Of a stretch of 7,973 bases of DNA, positions 7,224-7,973 are shown piece by piece. Below the pieces are notes generated by a model. The model saw only the letters and a program-made list of their open reading frames with translations, searched no databases and was not told the DNA's origin. A program made the translations under genes and the position numbers. Source of the stretch: an uncultured Flavobacterium sp. (GTDB taxonomy: Bacteria; Bacteroidota; Bacteroidia; Flavobacteriales; Flavobacteriaceae). The DNA is taken from positions 1 through 7,973 of the forward strand of contig NZ_CAMLMK010000116.1 in assembly GCF_946481155.1 (NCBI RefSeq), read 5' to 3'. The stretch's first letter is position 1, and every line of letters starts with the position of its first letter.

Positions 7224-7973
7224 ATGAAAACAGCATATATAGTTAAAGCATACAGAACGGCCGTTGGCAAAGCACCAAAAGGCGTGTTCCGTTTCAAAAG
7301 ACCCGATGAATTAGCAGCGGAAACCATTGAATATTTAATGAATGAGTTGCCCAATTTAGACAAAGCGAGAATCGATGACGTGATGGTTGGAAACGCGATG
7401 CCGGAAGCAGAACAAGGCCTGAATGTTGCCCGCTTAATTTCACTGATGGGCTTAAAAATCAACGATGTGCCCGGTGTTACCGTAAACCGTTATTGTGCTT
7501 CGGGAATTGAGACTATCGGTATGGCAACAGCCAAAATCCAATCGGGAATGGCGCATTGTATCATTGCCGGTGGAGCGGAAAGCATGAGTTATATCCCAAT
7601 GGGCGGTTACAAGCCAACACCGGATTATAAAGCAGCTGCAGGCGGTCATGAAGATTATTACTGGGGAATGGGCTTAACTGCCGAAGCCGTTGCAAAACAG
7701 TTCAATGTTTCCCGTGAGGATCAGGATGAGTTTGCATACAATTCACACATGAAAGCACTAAAAGCACAAGCGGAAGGCAAATTCGACAAACAAATTGTTC
7801 CTATTACGGTTGAACAGGTTTATATCGATGAAAACGGTAAAAAAGCCACTAAATCATACGTTGTTACTAAAGATGAAGGCCCAAGAGCTGACACAAACGT
7901 AGCGGCTTTAAACAAACTTCGTCCGGTATTCGCAGCGGACGGTTCGGTTACGGCCGGAAATTCTTCTCAAATG
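7224..7973 (+). CDS. fadA: Acetyl-CoA C-acyltransferase (thiolase), N-terminal 250 residues, cut by right edge
   Basis: The enzyme performs the last beta-oxidation step, splitting 3-ketoacyl-CoA with CoA into acetyl-CoA and a shortened acyl-CoA. The visible 250 residues begin MKTAYIVKAYRTAVGK, typical of thiolases, and carry the nucleophilic Cys91 in VNRYCASGIE and the GGAESMS motif at 116-122. The His and second Cys motifs of the C-terminal half, expected near residue 350 and later in a protein of about 390, lie beyond the window. The A-rich run just before the ATG at 7224 is a normal start context for the phylum. The order after fadN repeats that of Bacillus subtilis fadN-fadA, and supports a degradative thiolase over a biosynthetic acetoacetyl-CoA thiolase. 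The 106-bp spacer with an inverted repeat is longer than usual within an operon. The reading frame is intact to the edge. Confidence 0.93.
   Translation, partial: MKTAYIVKAYRTAVGKAPKGVFRFKRPDELAAETIEYLMNELPNLDKARIDDVMVGNAMPEAEQGLNVARLISLMGLKINDVPGVTVNRYCASGIETIGMATAKIQSGMAHCIIAGGAESMSYIPMGGYKPTPDYKAAAGGHEDYYWGMGLTAEAVAKQFNVSREDQDEFAYNSHMKALKAQAEGKFDKQIVPITVEQVYIDENGKKATKSYVVTKDEGPRADTNVAALNKLRPVFAADGSVTAGNSSQM

Noticed and set aside
7196..7649. Minus-strand open frames over the thiolase gene (7196-7462 and 7452-7649), one reaching into the fadN-fadA spacer
   Set aside because: They are antisense to the clear thiolase frame carrying Cys91 and GGAESMS, and they show no recognisable domain.

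Overview
The window reads as an ordinary stretch of a chromosome from the Bacteroidota, most likely a Flavobacteriaceae member close to Flavobacterium. The reasons are AT-rich DNA, A-rich start contexts without a clear Shine-Dalgarno, one or two perfect TAnnTTTG-type -7 boxes, and proteins that look like flavobacterial ones (600-residue acyl-CoA ligase, MarR regulator next to a FadN-type beta-oxidation protein). This is judged by reading, not by a database search. I see no insertion sequence, tRNA, rRNA, CRISPR array or phage gene.

Layout. Left part (1-2201, minus strand): a two-gene unit transcribed leftwards. It holds a 641-residue membrane protein of the LTA synthase / phosphoglycerol transferase family (alkaline phosphatase superfamily), followed after three bases by the start of a membrane-anchored protein-tyrosine/dual-specificity phosphatase-like gene that runs off the left edge. 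A perfect TAnnTTTG box lies upstream of the unit. Middle (2202-4152): a 134-bp divergent intergenic region, then a long-chain acyl-CoA ligase gene closed by a strong intrinsic terminator. Right part (4153-7973, plus strand): a fatty-acid beta-oxidation operon. It starts with a MarR-type repressor gene whose promoter region holds a 12-bp perfect palindrome, continues with a FadN-type 3-hydroxyacyl-CoA dehydrogenase/enoyl-CoA hydratase fusion, and then the first 250 residues of a FadA-type thiolase that is cut by the right edge.

How the genes work together: the ligase activates fatty acids to acyl-CoA; FadN hydrates the enoyl-CoA and oxidises the 3-hydroxyacyl-CoA; the thiolase releases acetyl-CoA. 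The acyl-CoA dehydrogenase for the first oxidation is not in the window and would be expected just to the right, as in the Bacillus subtilis fadN-fadA-fadE operon. The MarR protein is the obvious candidate for local control of the operon.

No convincing new biological system is present. The points most worth checking are the palindromic operator-like site before the MarR gene, an imperfect 30-bp inverted repeat placed between fadN and the thiolase gene, and the unknown substrate of the LTA-synthase-like enzyme coupled to a phosphatase in a presumed Gram-negative host.
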